Shown: positions 54,949 through 64,000 of the stretch, piece by piece | How positions within the stretch are numbered: the first letter of the stretch is position 1 | Layout of the letters: every line of letters begins with the position of its first letter | NCBI GenBank assembly: GCA_951799425.1 | Contig: OX637394.1 | Coordinates: 29,362,001-29,426,000 of the forward strand | Direction of reading: 5' to 3' | From: Ilex aquifolium | Lineage: Eukaryota; Streptophyta; Magnoliopsida; Aquifoliales; Aquifoliaceae | Length of the DNA stretch: 64,000 nt | The notes under the pieces: model-generated | Seen by the model: the letters and a program-made list of their open reading frames with translations, nothing else | Database searches by the model: none | Told to the model about the DNA's origin: nothing | Position numbers and translations under genes: made by a program

Positions 54949-56640
54949 CTCACCCCCTCGTAATTGCCCTTAATCTCTTTTTCTTTTTCCATTGTGGCTT
55001 TTGGCGAGACTTTTGCCAAAATGGTCTTATCAATTTGTTTACCACTCCTAGGGGTGGTGACTGTGTTGAGTTGCTCACAACTCTCTTTGGTGGGCTCGGA
55101 TGACTCTATCACGTGTTAACCCCTAGGTTTCTCTTAGAGTTGAGCAAGGAATTTCCCCTTCTTTGTTGTGACGACCCTATGGCATTGGTCAATTTTGTGA
55201 TTTGAGTCCGAATGTCATTAAAAGCTGCGGCAGTTTGATTGTTGGTGGTGGTTTGGCTTTGATTGAATTGGTGCACGACACCCTCCAAATTTCTTTTATG
55301 AGGCGGTTGGTAGATGGGTGGATTGGATGGTCCTTGTTGACCAAAACTTTCTGGAGGCGGGTTTTGTGAAAACCCTTGTGGATTGGACTGGCGGTATTGG
55401 GAGCTAGACAAAGGTCCTTGACCATGGTATTGATTTTTCTTGGGAGGCATGGGAGGTGAATATGAAATAGACCCGTGAGGAACAGGATTCTCATTCTTCC
55501 AACTAAAGTTCGGGTGATTACTCCAACCCGGATTACATGTATTAGAGTGTGGGGAGAATGATTGCCTACTTTGATTGAAGGCATTGACTTGCTCATGATA
55601 CACCTCATTAAGTGCCAGAATGTTGGGGCACTCCAAGATGGAATGCTCAACACTCTCACAAATAGAGCAAAATTCCTCGGTCTTGGTAATGTTGAACACC
55701 TCATGTCTCCTATTAACCTCTAGACTCCCAACTTTCCGAGACAATTTGGTGATTTTGAAAAGCGAGTCTTCCCGATCCCTTAAATCATACATCCCTCCCC
55801 TGCTTGGTTGATTACTACCCGTAGAGGACCTCGGTACATCGGCGAGATCCGTGATAACCCAAGATTGTGCATTTTGTGCCAATGTATTTACTCTAGGGCC
55901 CCATCGGGTTCCTTGTTTAAAAACTCCCTATTGCACATCATGTCTATGAACTGTCTATGGCCCGGTGAAATCCCTTCGTAGAAGAAACTCACCAATTGCC
56001 ATGGTTCAAACCATGATGTGTAATGGATTGCAATAATTCCTTGTAGCGATCCCAACATTGATAAAATTGCTCATTGGGCTTTTTTGAAAAAAATTGGATT
56101 TGCTTTTTAACAACCGTGGTCTTGGGCCCCGGAAAATATTTGTTCAAAAATTCGGAAAGTATTTGTGTCCAAGAGCTTATTGATCGAGGCTTCAAAGAAT
56201 TCAACCACGTTTTAGCTTTGTCTTTAAGGGAAAAAGGGAAAAATTTCATGCGAGCTATATCTTTCATGGCATGATTAGTGAGGAAGGTTGCAACTATTTC
56301 CTCAAATTCCTTAATGTGCAAATAAGGAATTTTCTCTTTCAATTCCATGGAATTGAGGAAGAAGTTGTAATATTCCCGGTTTAACTAGGAAGACATGAGC
56401 TTGGACCGGTAAAAGAATGCATGAGGGAGTGGTGCTACGAGTGGGTTGGAGATAATCCCGCGTTGACCTCGCTGGAGGATCAATCGGTATATTGTTTCCC
56501 TCATTCCTAGGAGGGGGAAAATGCATTCGGGGGTTTGGAATTCTAGGGTTTTGCATTCCCCCACCCCATGGAACATTAGCATCCTCATCCTCAAAGTTGT
56601 CACCGGCATCCTCTGGTGGGTCTTGGTCAAGATTCATATT
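54949..56640 (-). pseudogene. gag of element G
   Basis: Starts MNLDQDPPEDAGDNFEDED near 56637, like A's gag at 12127. Core EEIVATFLTNHAMKDIARMK and FPFSLKDKAKTWLNSL, knuckle CSICESVEHSILEC near 55660, and Pro/Gln/Asn-rich tail (GQQGPSNPPIYQPPHKRN). Broken, with a few breaks. Confidence 0.8.
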
Positions 56641-56826
56641 AGGTTCTAGGGGTCATCTAACCAATCTATTTTGGTCGTCTCGTCCCCACATGCAAAAACA
56701 ATATCTACAATTGAAATGAAAAGTAAACAAAAGTATATACAAGGAGCAACATACCTTGGCCCGTGATGAGAATCATGGGACTTACCTCCGTTGTCCGAAA
56801 TCACCTGCTAATTCAACGCTTTGTCG

Positions 56827-56844
56827 TCCCCGGCAACGGCGCCA
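56827..56844 (-). other. Primer-binding site of G, tRNA-Asp type
   Basis: Minus strand TGGCGCCGTTGCCGGGGA, a full match to the Athila consensus primer site, with a TTTT spacer to the LTR. Confidence 0.9.
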
Positions 56845-56848
56845 AAAA

Positions 56849-58059
56849 TGTTTGATCGCGTTCACCCTAATCTCCAAACATGAACCATTGAATGTGTATA
56901 TGGCTTATGTGTATAGGTGAGTGTCACTCTCCCTCGGGTTTCGATGCTAGAAATGGGGAAAACTGTGTGGATGAAGAAAAACGTGTGTGTGTGCAAAAGT
57001 GCTCCTCAAGCGAAGAGAGACTTTTGAGTGTCGTGTTTTACTTGGAATGGGTATTCCAAAGTCGTCTCCTCAGGGAAGGAAGGTTGAATTGTGGTGAAGG
57101 TGATTTTGTGAAAAATGAAAATTGTAAAATCTTGTGAGTTTGTGTTTTTGGTGAGTGAAGATTTTTGATAGTAAATGTAATGAAAACAAGGTTGGTTAAT
57201 CCAAAGGGGTCATTCCAATGGGAATGCCAAATCAACTCAAAACATTCTTCCAATGGTGTCTCGGTGCTTGATTGATTCTAAGGAAGTGAGGGACTAATGT
57301 GGAGGTGTAGGCTCAAGCTACCCATGACAAGTCTACGGTGTATCAAGAGCTCACAACCCCATCCGCACTCAACCTAGTCAAACCAAACAACTCACATTAC
57401 GAGAAGGATTGAAAAAGAGTTGATTTAGCATATCCAAGAGAAAATTTCTCTTGGATTAACCAGCTAAAAACTTAGCTACTCATAATAAATGCAAAGACAT
57501 ACAATGTGTAAAGAAATATGGTAATGAAATAGAGATTAAAACTTGTATTAGTGTAAAGAAAATTTAACTGAAAGATAACTGCATTTAATACCCCATTTGG
57601 AAAGCTTGGATGGAAAAACTCAAATGTAACCATGGCAGATTCAAGAATACATAACTAAACTTGAAATACACTTGAAATAACTAAGATTAAAGTGCAAGAA
57701 ATGAAGATTAAAAGAGTATTAAGCTTACTACAAGTGAAATGGGTAAGAAAATGCAAAAATCCAACTTCTCTCTCTAAAACTGTCTTCTTCCTTGAGACCC
57801 TCTCATCTAAAAGCTGAATAACGGTGTGTGTCCTCTTCATTCTCATCCATGAGGCTCCCCTAGCCTGTGTGTGCAGACTTCCCATTAATGGGAAGTGAGT
57901 TGATGGCTTGGAGAGGCTAGGACAAGCCTAGCCTGTAACCCACCGGGCTCCCTCTTTCTCTCTCTTCCTCATAAATGCATTTTCTTCCAAAGTCCAACCC
58001 TAGGTGTAGGGAGGCATGCTGGGATGTATAACATGTCGGGGATGTGTGGGAGAAACAGA
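56849..58059 (-). mobile_element. LTR of G, U5/R side
   Basis: Minus-strand LTR sequence from the end CGATCAAACA up to the insertion site of H. Contains the shared blocks (CCTGAGGAGACGAC near 57065, CTCATAATAAATGC near 57480). The remaining U3 part is at 62902-63311. Confidence 0.85.
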
Positions 58060-58814
58060 TGACGAGCCCAAATTTGACTGGGCCAAGCCCGATACAAATA
58101 AATCGAGAAAGACCCAAATATTAAAGAACTCAAGAAGAAGCCCAAGTCGCTAAGACCCATTCAGCCGGGTCAACCCATCCAAAAGGAATTCAGAAGGAAG
58201 CCAAATGGCCAAGGGAGAACAAGGGGCGCCAAGGAGGGGGTCACCCAAGCACATGGGCGCCGCCTATAGGGCACCCAACACCTGGGCGCCAACCATTGGG
58301 CGTCGCCTAGGGAGCCCCCTGGGCGCCTCCTCCGACTGAATAGAAGCACAAGGGAGAAAATATCGGGATACGCACCGGAGATCTATTCCTACATTAACTG
58401 TGCTTACCAAAGAGATCTACTCCTACCATGATTGTACTTACCAAAATAGTGGAAGACCTCAACTCACCGCCTTACTAAGCCTATATAATGTAAGCCCTCT
58501 CCACATAGAGGGCAAGTCCAAAGACTTGGAGACCTCTACCATTGGAGATCCCTACACACAATACACCTCCCTACACACATTGCTCTCTCTCTCTCTCTCT
58601 CCCAAAGGCATTGTAACACCCCGGAGTAAACTCTCCCGGTAACTTTTACTCATCAATAAAGATATCCGGCCACTTCTGCCGTTCCTGAGTGTTTGCCTCT
58701 ATGTTTACTGTTTTGCCATTGATCTATCATTGATTGCTTATTTACTGCTTATTAATTACACCTGTTCATATACTTGACTGTTGATCTTGCCAAAGACAAT
58801 TTTGTGCATCATCA
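58060..58814 (+). mobile_element. 5' LTR of H
   Basis: 755 bp, TGACGAGCCCAAATTTG...TGTGCATCATCA. U3 has a GGGCGCC palindrome cluster (58225-58326), TATA box CTATATAATG at 58481-58490, CT microsatellite 58583-58602, and AATAAA near 58653. Confidence 0.9.
58225..58326. promoter_or_regulatory. GGCGCC palindrome cluster in LTR of H
   Basis: GGCGCC occurs four to five times in 100 bases (GGGCGCC, TGGGCGCC), with near-copies GGGCGTCGCC and GGGCACCC. It lies about 155-255 bases upstream of the TATA box. The 3' LTR has one unit more. Confidence 0.65.
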
Positions 58815-58817
58815 GTT

Positions 58818-58834
58818 TGGCGCCGTCTGTGGGA
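58818..58834 (+). other. Primer-binding site of H
   Basis: TGGCGCCGTCTGTGGGA, three bases after the LTR. It differs from the Asp-type and iMet-type sites elsewhere in the window. I do not assign the tRNA. Confidence 0.7.
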
Positions 58835-58863
58835 AACGACTAGTTTTCTACTCTTTTCCAGTC

Positions 58864-59290
58864 CATGACAATCACTACTAGATTGATGAGTCAACAACCA
58901 GGAGACAACAACCCAGCACACCGGGAGGAGGTTCCGCCTCCCCTCGCACCGTCGGAGCCGTCTGCCACGGCGACCCCCGTTGTTGGACAATAACTCCTCA
59001 AAATCATGCAACTGCTGGTAAACCAAAATCAGCAGATCATCCAACTGATGCTAGCCCAATGGAGCATCGCCCCTCACCCCATCGGAGGAGTCCCACTCCC
59101 TCCAATATGAGAGCCACTGCCTGTCCCTTTCGGGCGTCGAACAGCCCCTCATCATAGGGACCCTCGCCAGAACGCCCCAGGACCACGTCAGGGCGCCCCT
59201 CACCCAACAGCCCCTCCTCAAAGCGCGGGGAGCTCACGTGTTTCCCCTTCCACACGTACCTACGCAGGAGGACGAAGATGAATGAGAGAT
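58864..59290 (+). pseudogene. gag-like start in element H
   Basis: MTITTRLMSQQPGDNNPAH begins shortly after the primer site. It continues with a Pro/Ala/Ser-rich stretch, a Gln/Leu-rich helix (LLKIMQLLVNQNQQIIQL) and a Pro/Arg-rich region (RQNAPGPRQGAPHPTAPP). This resembles the N-terminus of a plant Ty3/gypsy gag but no gag core or knuckle follows. Broken, few breaks. Possible use: carrying the start codon or packaging context for an element copied by another's proteins. Confidence 0.45.
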
Positions 59291-59799
59291 CCAATATAGC
59301 GATCATGGAAGCCAGTGACTCTCATGTTATCTATCCTTTATTGTTTTAGTTTTTTATGCTGTTATTTTATGAAATTCTGCGAATATTATTGTGTCTGAAT
59401 TGTCTTGCTTTCCTGAAACTTATAAACAGCTTATAAAAGTCAGAACATGGCTTAACAACAAGGTGTAGACAAAAGGACAACAGTTGTCATACTCTCGACG
59501 ATCAGTCACTACTTCCTGAGACACAACCACTATAATCAAGGCTCTCCCCGTCACCAACTACTGTTGGTGCCTCATAAGGCATGAAACCAGAGAAATTAAC
59601 AGTGGCCCTCTCATCAGGCGCCCAACAGCAAGCGTCTAGGTAGGCGCCGCCCAGGTCAACACCTAGGTTGGCATCACCCAGGCCAGCGCCCAGAGCCCCT
59701 TGGTGTCCACGCCCAAAGACGTCCAGCGCCCCTCGACGTCCGCGCCATCACCAGGCGCCCAACAGTAGCGCCCAGCTCCTCAACAGCAGGTGCCCAGCA

Positions 59800-60705
59800 C
59801 CTCAGACGCCCTCCTCATCCCTATCTCCATGGAGTGAGCATCTTCCCTAGTAGCTATCTCAAGTGCTACTCGAAGGTCAGCCTCCAGATGGGCAGCCCTC
59901 TCGTACGCTAGCCTCAACTGCTCAGCAGCATCCTCTCGTGCCTGCTGCTCGAGCCCTACCTGCTCAGCGGCATCCTTTCGTGCCTGCCGCCCGAGCCCTA
60001 CTGCTCTGTGGCATCCTCTCGTGCCTGCCACCCGAGCCCTACTTGCTCTGCAGCATCCTCTCGTGCCTGCTGCCCGGGCCCTACTTGCTCCGCGACATCC
60101 TCTCGTGCTTGCCGCTTGAGCCCTAACTGCTTCGCGGCATCCTCTTGTGCCTATCGCTCAAGCACCAACTGCTCTCAGCAGCCCCTAGTGCCCGCCTCTC
60201 TGACATCCCTGGGAGTCACAAACCTCCAAAGTTGCTCCTTGGCCAAAGTCATATTGAAGCATGAACACCGAGCCACTACTAGAAGCAAGGCAACTAGGTG
60301 AAGCTACAATCCCCGTAGAAACCGCACTAGAGTCTCAACTCATGTAGCGGTACAACAGCTAGCTCTGATACACACATGAATCACAGTCAGAGAAGGAGTG
60401 GGGGCACCACCGAATCTCGCTCTAGGAATCAACTTGGCCACCGAACCTTGACCGAGAAGAACTGGGGGCACCAGACCTCACCCTCTGGAGAAGAGGGGAG
60501 ACACCACAGTCTAAAGACATCATAGTATCTCAAGCCTTAATTGCTCTTCAGCAGCCTCACGTGCTCGCCTCTCCACTGTCTGGCCATCGATTGCCTCCCT
60601 AATCTTCAGCGTATTGGGCAAAGCAGCAGCCACCTGCAGGCACCCAAGAGTAAAGTATAAAGAAAGAAAGCCAAGTACAAAGCCAAAGAGGAATGCGGGA
60701 CACAC
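59800..60705 (-). pseudogene. Antisense coiled-coil coding segments in H
   Basis: Minus strand: IDGQTVERRAREAAEEQLRLE near 60540-60610, and QARKDAAEQVGLEQQARED, AAEQLRLAYERAAHLEADLR near 59860-59990. Charged Ala/Glu/Arg heptads suggest a coiled coil, and the 42-bp repeat equals two heptads. Tat-lineage elements are known to carry an antisense ORF in this region, so this may be its remnant. Broken; several breaks; function unknown. Confidence 0.4.
59913..60170. repeat. 42-bp tandem repeat in H
   Basis: About six imperfect copies of a unit containing GCATCCTCTCGTGCCTGC and ending GAGCCCTAC. The length is 14 codons. On the minus strand it encodes GLxxQARxDAAEQ-like repeats. Confidence 0.8.
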
Positions 60706-60713
60706 TTAGTAAG

Positions 60714-60915
60714 CCTCTGCTACGACAGCCATCTCCCGAGACTATACGTAGCCCGGCCTCTATGACTCTGCTCTTGCGCAAGTAGTCACCTCTGCCGCGG
60801 CAGCCACCCCCGAGACTATACGTAGCTCGGCCTCCATGACTCTGCTCTCGCGCAAGTAGTCACCTCTGCTACGACAGCCATCTACCGACACTATACGTAG
60901 TTCGGCCTCAGCTCA
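60714..60915. repeat. 75-bp tandem repeat in H
   Basis: About 2.7 copies of a unit starting CCTCTGCTACGACAGCCA and containing GAGACTATACGTAG and CGCAAGTAGTCA. Confidence 0.8.
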
Positions 60916-61499
60916 TGCGGCCCTCTCTCGAGACGCCCACAGCTCTAACTTTGCTCTCATGCAAACAACCTGCCTCTCTCTCCAAGTAATCATGTTAGAT
61001 ATTTTAATGTTGAGATAACATTGTCTTTTACAGGCACACTTTTGAAACTCAACTCGTCTACACTGGAGTCCCAACTTCGACAGTAGTACAAAGACACACA
61101 TAACGGAGGAGTGGGGGCAAGACTCAAGGCGTCACCCGAGGCGCCCTGCCAACCTCTTGGTGTGGCCCAAGGCGCCTACCCCAGCCTCATGGCATCACCC
61201 AAGGCACCCTGCCAACCTCTCGGTGTCGCCCAAAAATCGCCTGCAACGCTCCTGTCTCACCTGTCAAGCTGGCACCGCCCACCAAGTCTCCCTCTACATT
61301 TGATGCCATACAAGGGTCCACAGCAAGGAAGGCATCGCCCATAGGGATGGGTCCTCTCATCTCGCCCAGTCTCTCATCTCACCTTCACAACCGCCTAGTG
61401 CAAGACCCAAGTTGCTAGCACGTGACAGGGTGTCGCCCACACTGCCCATGGACTCCTCGCCAAAGTCTTTTCTCACTTTGCATCAAGGATCCACCATCT

Positions 61500-61820
61500 G
61501 ACTCAAAAAAAAAGAAAAAAAAAAAGGAGGAGGTGTCCAACGCCCAAGAGGCGGCGCCCAAGCAAGGAGGCCAAAAAAAAAAAAAAAGGAGGCAACGCCC
61601 AGGAGGCGGCACCCAAGCCATGAGGGAAACAAGAAAGAAAAAAAAAGAAAAAGGGAAGAGGCTAGCGCCCAAGGAAGAAGAAAAAAAGAAAAAAAAAAAA
61701 AGAAAAGAAAAAGTGAAGGAGAAGTCAGCGCCCAACAAGCCAAGAAAGAAAGGAAGAAAAAAAAAAAAGGAAGAAAAGACAAAGGAGGGCCCTGCGCCCA
61801 AGACCAAAAAAAAAAAAAAT
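61500..61820 (+). repeat. A-rich tract with GCGCCCAA interruptions
   Basis: Runs of A/AAG of 10-20 bases separated by GGCGCCCAAG-like words about every 50 bases. A long Lys-rich open stretch across it is a by-product of composition. Confidence 0.75.
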
Positions 61821-61968
61821 TTATCCGATACCGATAAATTCAGCAGGTCTTCGAAGATGAAAAAGCACCGTAGAAAACAAGAAAATTTATGCTCACTCAA
61901 GCAAGAAAAATCGTGATGAAGCCGAAGCACATGCCCTCGACCCCTTCCTTTCGAGAAGGTCAGAGCTC

Positions 61969-61985
61969 GGAGCATGGGGGGCAAA
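61969..61985 (+). other. 3' polypurine tract of H
   Basis: GGAGCATGGGGGGCAAA directly precedes the 3' LTR start at 61986. Confidence 0.8.
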
Positions 61986-62896
61986 TGACGAGCCCAAATT
62001 TGACTGGGCCAAGCCCGATAAAAATAAATCGAGAAAGACCCAAATATTAAAGAACTCAAGAAGAAGCCCAAGTCGCTAAGACCCATTCAGTCGGGTCAAC
62101 CCATCCAAAAGGAATTCAGAAGGAAGCCAAATGGCTAAGGGAGACCAAGGGGCGCCAAGGAGGGGGTCACCCAAGCACATGGGCGCCGCCCATAGGGCAC
62201 CCAGCACCTGGGCGCCGCCCATTGGGCACCAACCATTGGGCGTCGCCTAGGGAGCCCCCTGGGCGCCTACCCCTCTTTGCTCCTCCTGCCTTGGTACTCC
62301 AGTATGAAGTCCAACCCAGCTCAAGAGGACAACTCAAGTCCAATCCAACTCCAAATTCTCCTCCGACTGAATAGGAGCACAAGGGAGAAAATATCGGGAT
62401 ACGCACCTGAGATCTATTCCTACCTTAACTGTGCTTACCAAAGAGATCTACTCCTACCATGATTGTACTTACCAAAATAGTGGAAGACCTCAACTCATCG
62501 CCTCACCGCCTTACTAAGCCTATATACTGTAAGCCCTCTCCACATAGAGGACAAGTCCAAAGACCTGGAGACCTCTACCATTGGAGATCCCTACACACAA
62601 TACACCTCCCTACACACATTGCTCTCTCTCTCTCTCTCTCTCCCAAAGGCATTGTAACACCCCGGAGTAAACTCTCCCGGTAACTTTTACTCATCAATAA
62701 AGATCTCTGGCCACCTCTGCCGTTCCCGAGAGTGGAGTAGGTCACCCGGACCGAACCACTATATATCTTTGTGTTTGCCTCTATATTTACTATTTTGCCA
62801 TTGATCTGTCATTGATTGCTTATTTACTGCTCATTAATTACACCTGTTCATATACTTGACTGTTGATCTTGCCAAAGACAATTTTGTGCATCATCA
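61986..62896 (+). mobile_element. 3' LTR of H
   Basis: 911 bp, same termini as the 5' LTR. It is longer because of three blocks: an extra GGGCGCCGCCCATTGGGC-type unit near 62205-62240, about 90 bases near 62268-62358, and about 45 bases near 62728-62772. CT microsatellite at 62622-62642. Confidence 0.9.
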
Positions 62897-62901
62897 ACAG
62901 A

Positions 62902-63311
62902 GGTGGGTCCCATAAGCAAAGATAACTTGAGTTGTAGAATCTGACGTTTTTCAACAAAACCTATCTGTAGGTCGATGACAAAACCTTTCGAAAGGTTTGC
63001 AGTAGATCCAACACCAGCGTGCAAAACCTACTGGTAGTTTTATGAGCAAACCTACCGATAGGTTTTTACTTGATTTGCTCCTTTCTTGATCTTTTCACCT
63101 TCCAAGCCACCCGTTAAGCCTCCCTTTCATCTCCATTGACTTTGAGCACTACAATGGGGGCTTCACTCAAACCATTTTCAACTCTTTACCTGCTATCACA
63201 CAAAAACTCATTAATTGCTTGATTAATCGCATTTTTTCCTATTTCCACCACAAACACAAGTATAAAAGGGGTATAAATGTATACATGATGTGCAATATTT
63301 TGTGCTAATCA
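62902..63311 (-). mobile_element. LTR of G, U3 side
   Basis: Continues the LTR of G beyond H to its terminus (minus TGATTAGCACAAAATATTGC). Contains the perfect palindrome AAACCTTTCGAAAGGTTT at 62981-62998 and related sites CCTACTGGTAG and AACCTACCGATAGGTT up to 63064. Confidence 0.85.
62960..63064. promoter_or_regulatory. Palindrome cluster CTTTCGAAAG in LTR of G
   Basis: AAACCTTTCGAAAGGTTT is perfect over 18 bases. Three flanking sites are near-palindromic. Same LTR position as the CCTTCCGGAAGG cluster of A and CCTACCGGTAGG of A'. Confidence 0.7.
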
Positions 63312-64000
63312 ATTAGTTGAATGGAACTCACATCTTGAACAAAATTATCCTGATACGGCTTAAGCCTTTGACCATTTACTTTGAAAACATTTCCAGACAA
63401 TGGATTCTCGATTTCAACTTCCCCATGTTCGAAAACTTGCTTGACAATGGAGGAGCCGGTCCATCTTGACCTTAACTTACCAAGAAATAGACGGAGTCTT
63501 GAATTATATAACATGACTTTCTGAGAGGGCTCAAAAGACTTCTACACTATATTCTTATCTTGACAAATTTTCATTCTGGACTTAGCAATTTTACCATTCT
63601 CATATGCTTCATTTCTCAACTCTTCTAATTCATTAATCTAAAGTTTGTGGGATGCACTTGCTTTGTCAATTTCAAAATTCATCATTTTGATTGCCCAGTA
63701 TGCTCGATGTTCAAATTCCATAGGCAAGTGACATGGCTTACCATAAACTAACTGATAAGGAGACATTCCCAAAATAGTTTTGTATGCAGTACGGTAAGCT
63801 CAAAGCGCATCAGTCAGTCTCAAAGACCAATCCTTGCTATCCGGATTCACTATTTTTTCTAAAAATATATTTTATCTCCTAATTGGCCAATTCAGCTTGA
63901 CCACTTGTCTAGGGATGATAAGGGGCTTATATTTTGAGAGAATTAAAATATTTTTTCATGAGATTTTTAAAAACTTTATTGCAAAAATGTGTTCCCCCCG
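63312..64000 (-). pseudogene. Integrase end of Athila-type element I
   Basis: Minus strand from the window edge: core sequence around [10 protein letters not shown] and [36 protein letters not shown], then the C-terminal stretch LRLFLGKLRSRWTGSSIVKQ and VEIENPLSGNVFKVNGQRLK, ending SSIQLID. It matches E at 37770-38500. Element G is inserted at its left edge, so the 3' spacer and ORF of I are not here. Broken fossil that continues outside the window. Confidence 0.8.

Larger units (their letters stand above)
59291..61968. other. Interior of H without pol
   Basis: No recognisable enzyme domain on either strand. It holds GGCGCC/GCGCCC-rich stretches (59610-59790, 61120-61230), a 42-bp tandem array (59913-60170), a 75-bp array (60714-60915), antisense coiled-coil coding segments (59800-60705) and an A-rich tract broken by GCGCCCAA words (61500-61820). 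Confidence 0.6.
58060..62896 (+). mobile_element. Non-autonomous LTR element H, complete
   Basis: Both LTRs (58060-58814 and 61986-62896), primer site, polypurine tract and a perfect duplication ACAGA (58055-58059 and 62897-62901). The interior of 3.2 kb has a short gag-like start but no protease, RT or integrase. It looks whole as a non-autonomous element. By eye the LTRs differ by roughly 20-25 substitutions in about 745 shared bases plus a few indels, so it is younger than its surroundings. Composition (GGCGCC-rich, CG-rich interior) differs from every neighbour. The pattern recalls Tat/Retand-type derivatives; clade uncertain. Confidence 0.85.
53944..63311 (-). mobile_element. Athila-type element G, 5' part
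   Basis: Minus strand: 5' LTR (56849-63311, enclosing element H), primer site 56827-56844, gag and protease. It ends at 53944 at the LTR of C2, and no pol follows. The LTR start TGATTAGCAC at 63311 abuts pol of element I, so G inserted into I. Broken, with a handful of breaks in the retained part. Nearest relative: element A. Confidence 0.85.

Noticed and set aside
59668-60301. Pro/Cys/Ser-rich open stretches on the plus strand
   Set aside because: Translations of the 42-bp tandem array in the wrong strand; the minus strand gives more regular heptads.
61422-61916. Lys-rich open stretch of 164 codons, and a Phe-rich one on the other strand
   Set aside because: Both result from the A-rich tract in element H; no domain and no start context.

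Overview
The window is flowering-plant (probably eudicot) repeat DNA. I found no host gene, tRNA, rRNA or CRISPR array. Nearly every base belongs to Ty3/gypsy LTR retrotransposons nested in one another, all fossils. Three groups can be told apart. (1) Athila-type elements: tRNA-Asp-like primer site TGGCRCCGTTGCC, LTRs of about 1.6-1.9 kb starting TGAT, and an extra ORF 3' of pol. (2) CRM-like chromoviruses: initiator-Met primer site TGGTATCAGAGC, LTRs of about 750 bp with ends TGATG...CATCA, and a polyprotein C-terminus that runs into the LTR. (3) Smaller contributions from a Del/Tekay-like family and from one pol-less, Tat-like non-autonomous element. CRM-like copies and dense nesting suggest pericentromeric heterochromatin; this is inference.

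Layout. 1-337: LTR end and leader of an Athila-type copy. 338-753 and 26864-27240: two halves of one old minus-strand Athila pol (J), split by everything between them; the 5-bp duplication GGGAC marks the split. 754-26863: an old Athila-type LTR element (D) filled by a CRM-like element (B, 1933-9080, with a solo LTR inside its integrase), then an Athila element (A, 9190-22917, with a mosaic solo LTR inside its 5' LTR), then a second Athila tail plus LTR (A', 22918-26396). 27241-30888: Athila-type element F, reduced to LTR, leader and a gag-like ORF. 30889-34796: minus-strand CRM-like copy C1. 34797-48000: minus-strand Athila element E carrying three solo LTRs. 48001-51004: tail and LTR of a Del/Tekay-like copy. 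51005-51598: LTR scrap. 51599-53943: CRM-like copy C2. 53944-63311: minus-strand Athila element G, with the complete non-autonomous element H (58060-62896) inside its LTR. 63312-64000: minus-strand Athila pol (I).

The most interesting signal is regulatory. Each Athila-type LTR subfamily carries, at a comparable place upstream of its promoter, a cluster of short perfect palindromes with CG at the dyad centre. The sequence differs between subfamilies (CCTTCCGGAAGG, CCTACCGGTAGG, CTTTCGAAAG, GTACCGGTAC, ACGTTCGAACGT), but symmetry is kept by paired changes. In two elements (A and E) the same palindrome type recurs inside the element, a few hundred bases upstream of the 3' ORF; in E a TATA box sits between cluster and ORF. 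H shows a parallel arrangement with GGCGCC. The 3' ORF product has a basic N-terminus and, in A and A', an acidic tail. One reading is a self-encoded nuclear factor co-evolving with its own binding sites, by analogy with VANC proteins of VANDAL transposons. That is a hypothesis.

Other notable signals are a solo LTR with several heat-shock-element-like triplets just upstream of its TATA box, interchangeable 23-bp and 25-bp repeat arrays abutting the same core promoter in CRM-like LTRs, a mosaic LTR with two U3 regions, polypurine tracts downstream of pol, and antisense coiled-coil-coding tandem repeats in H.
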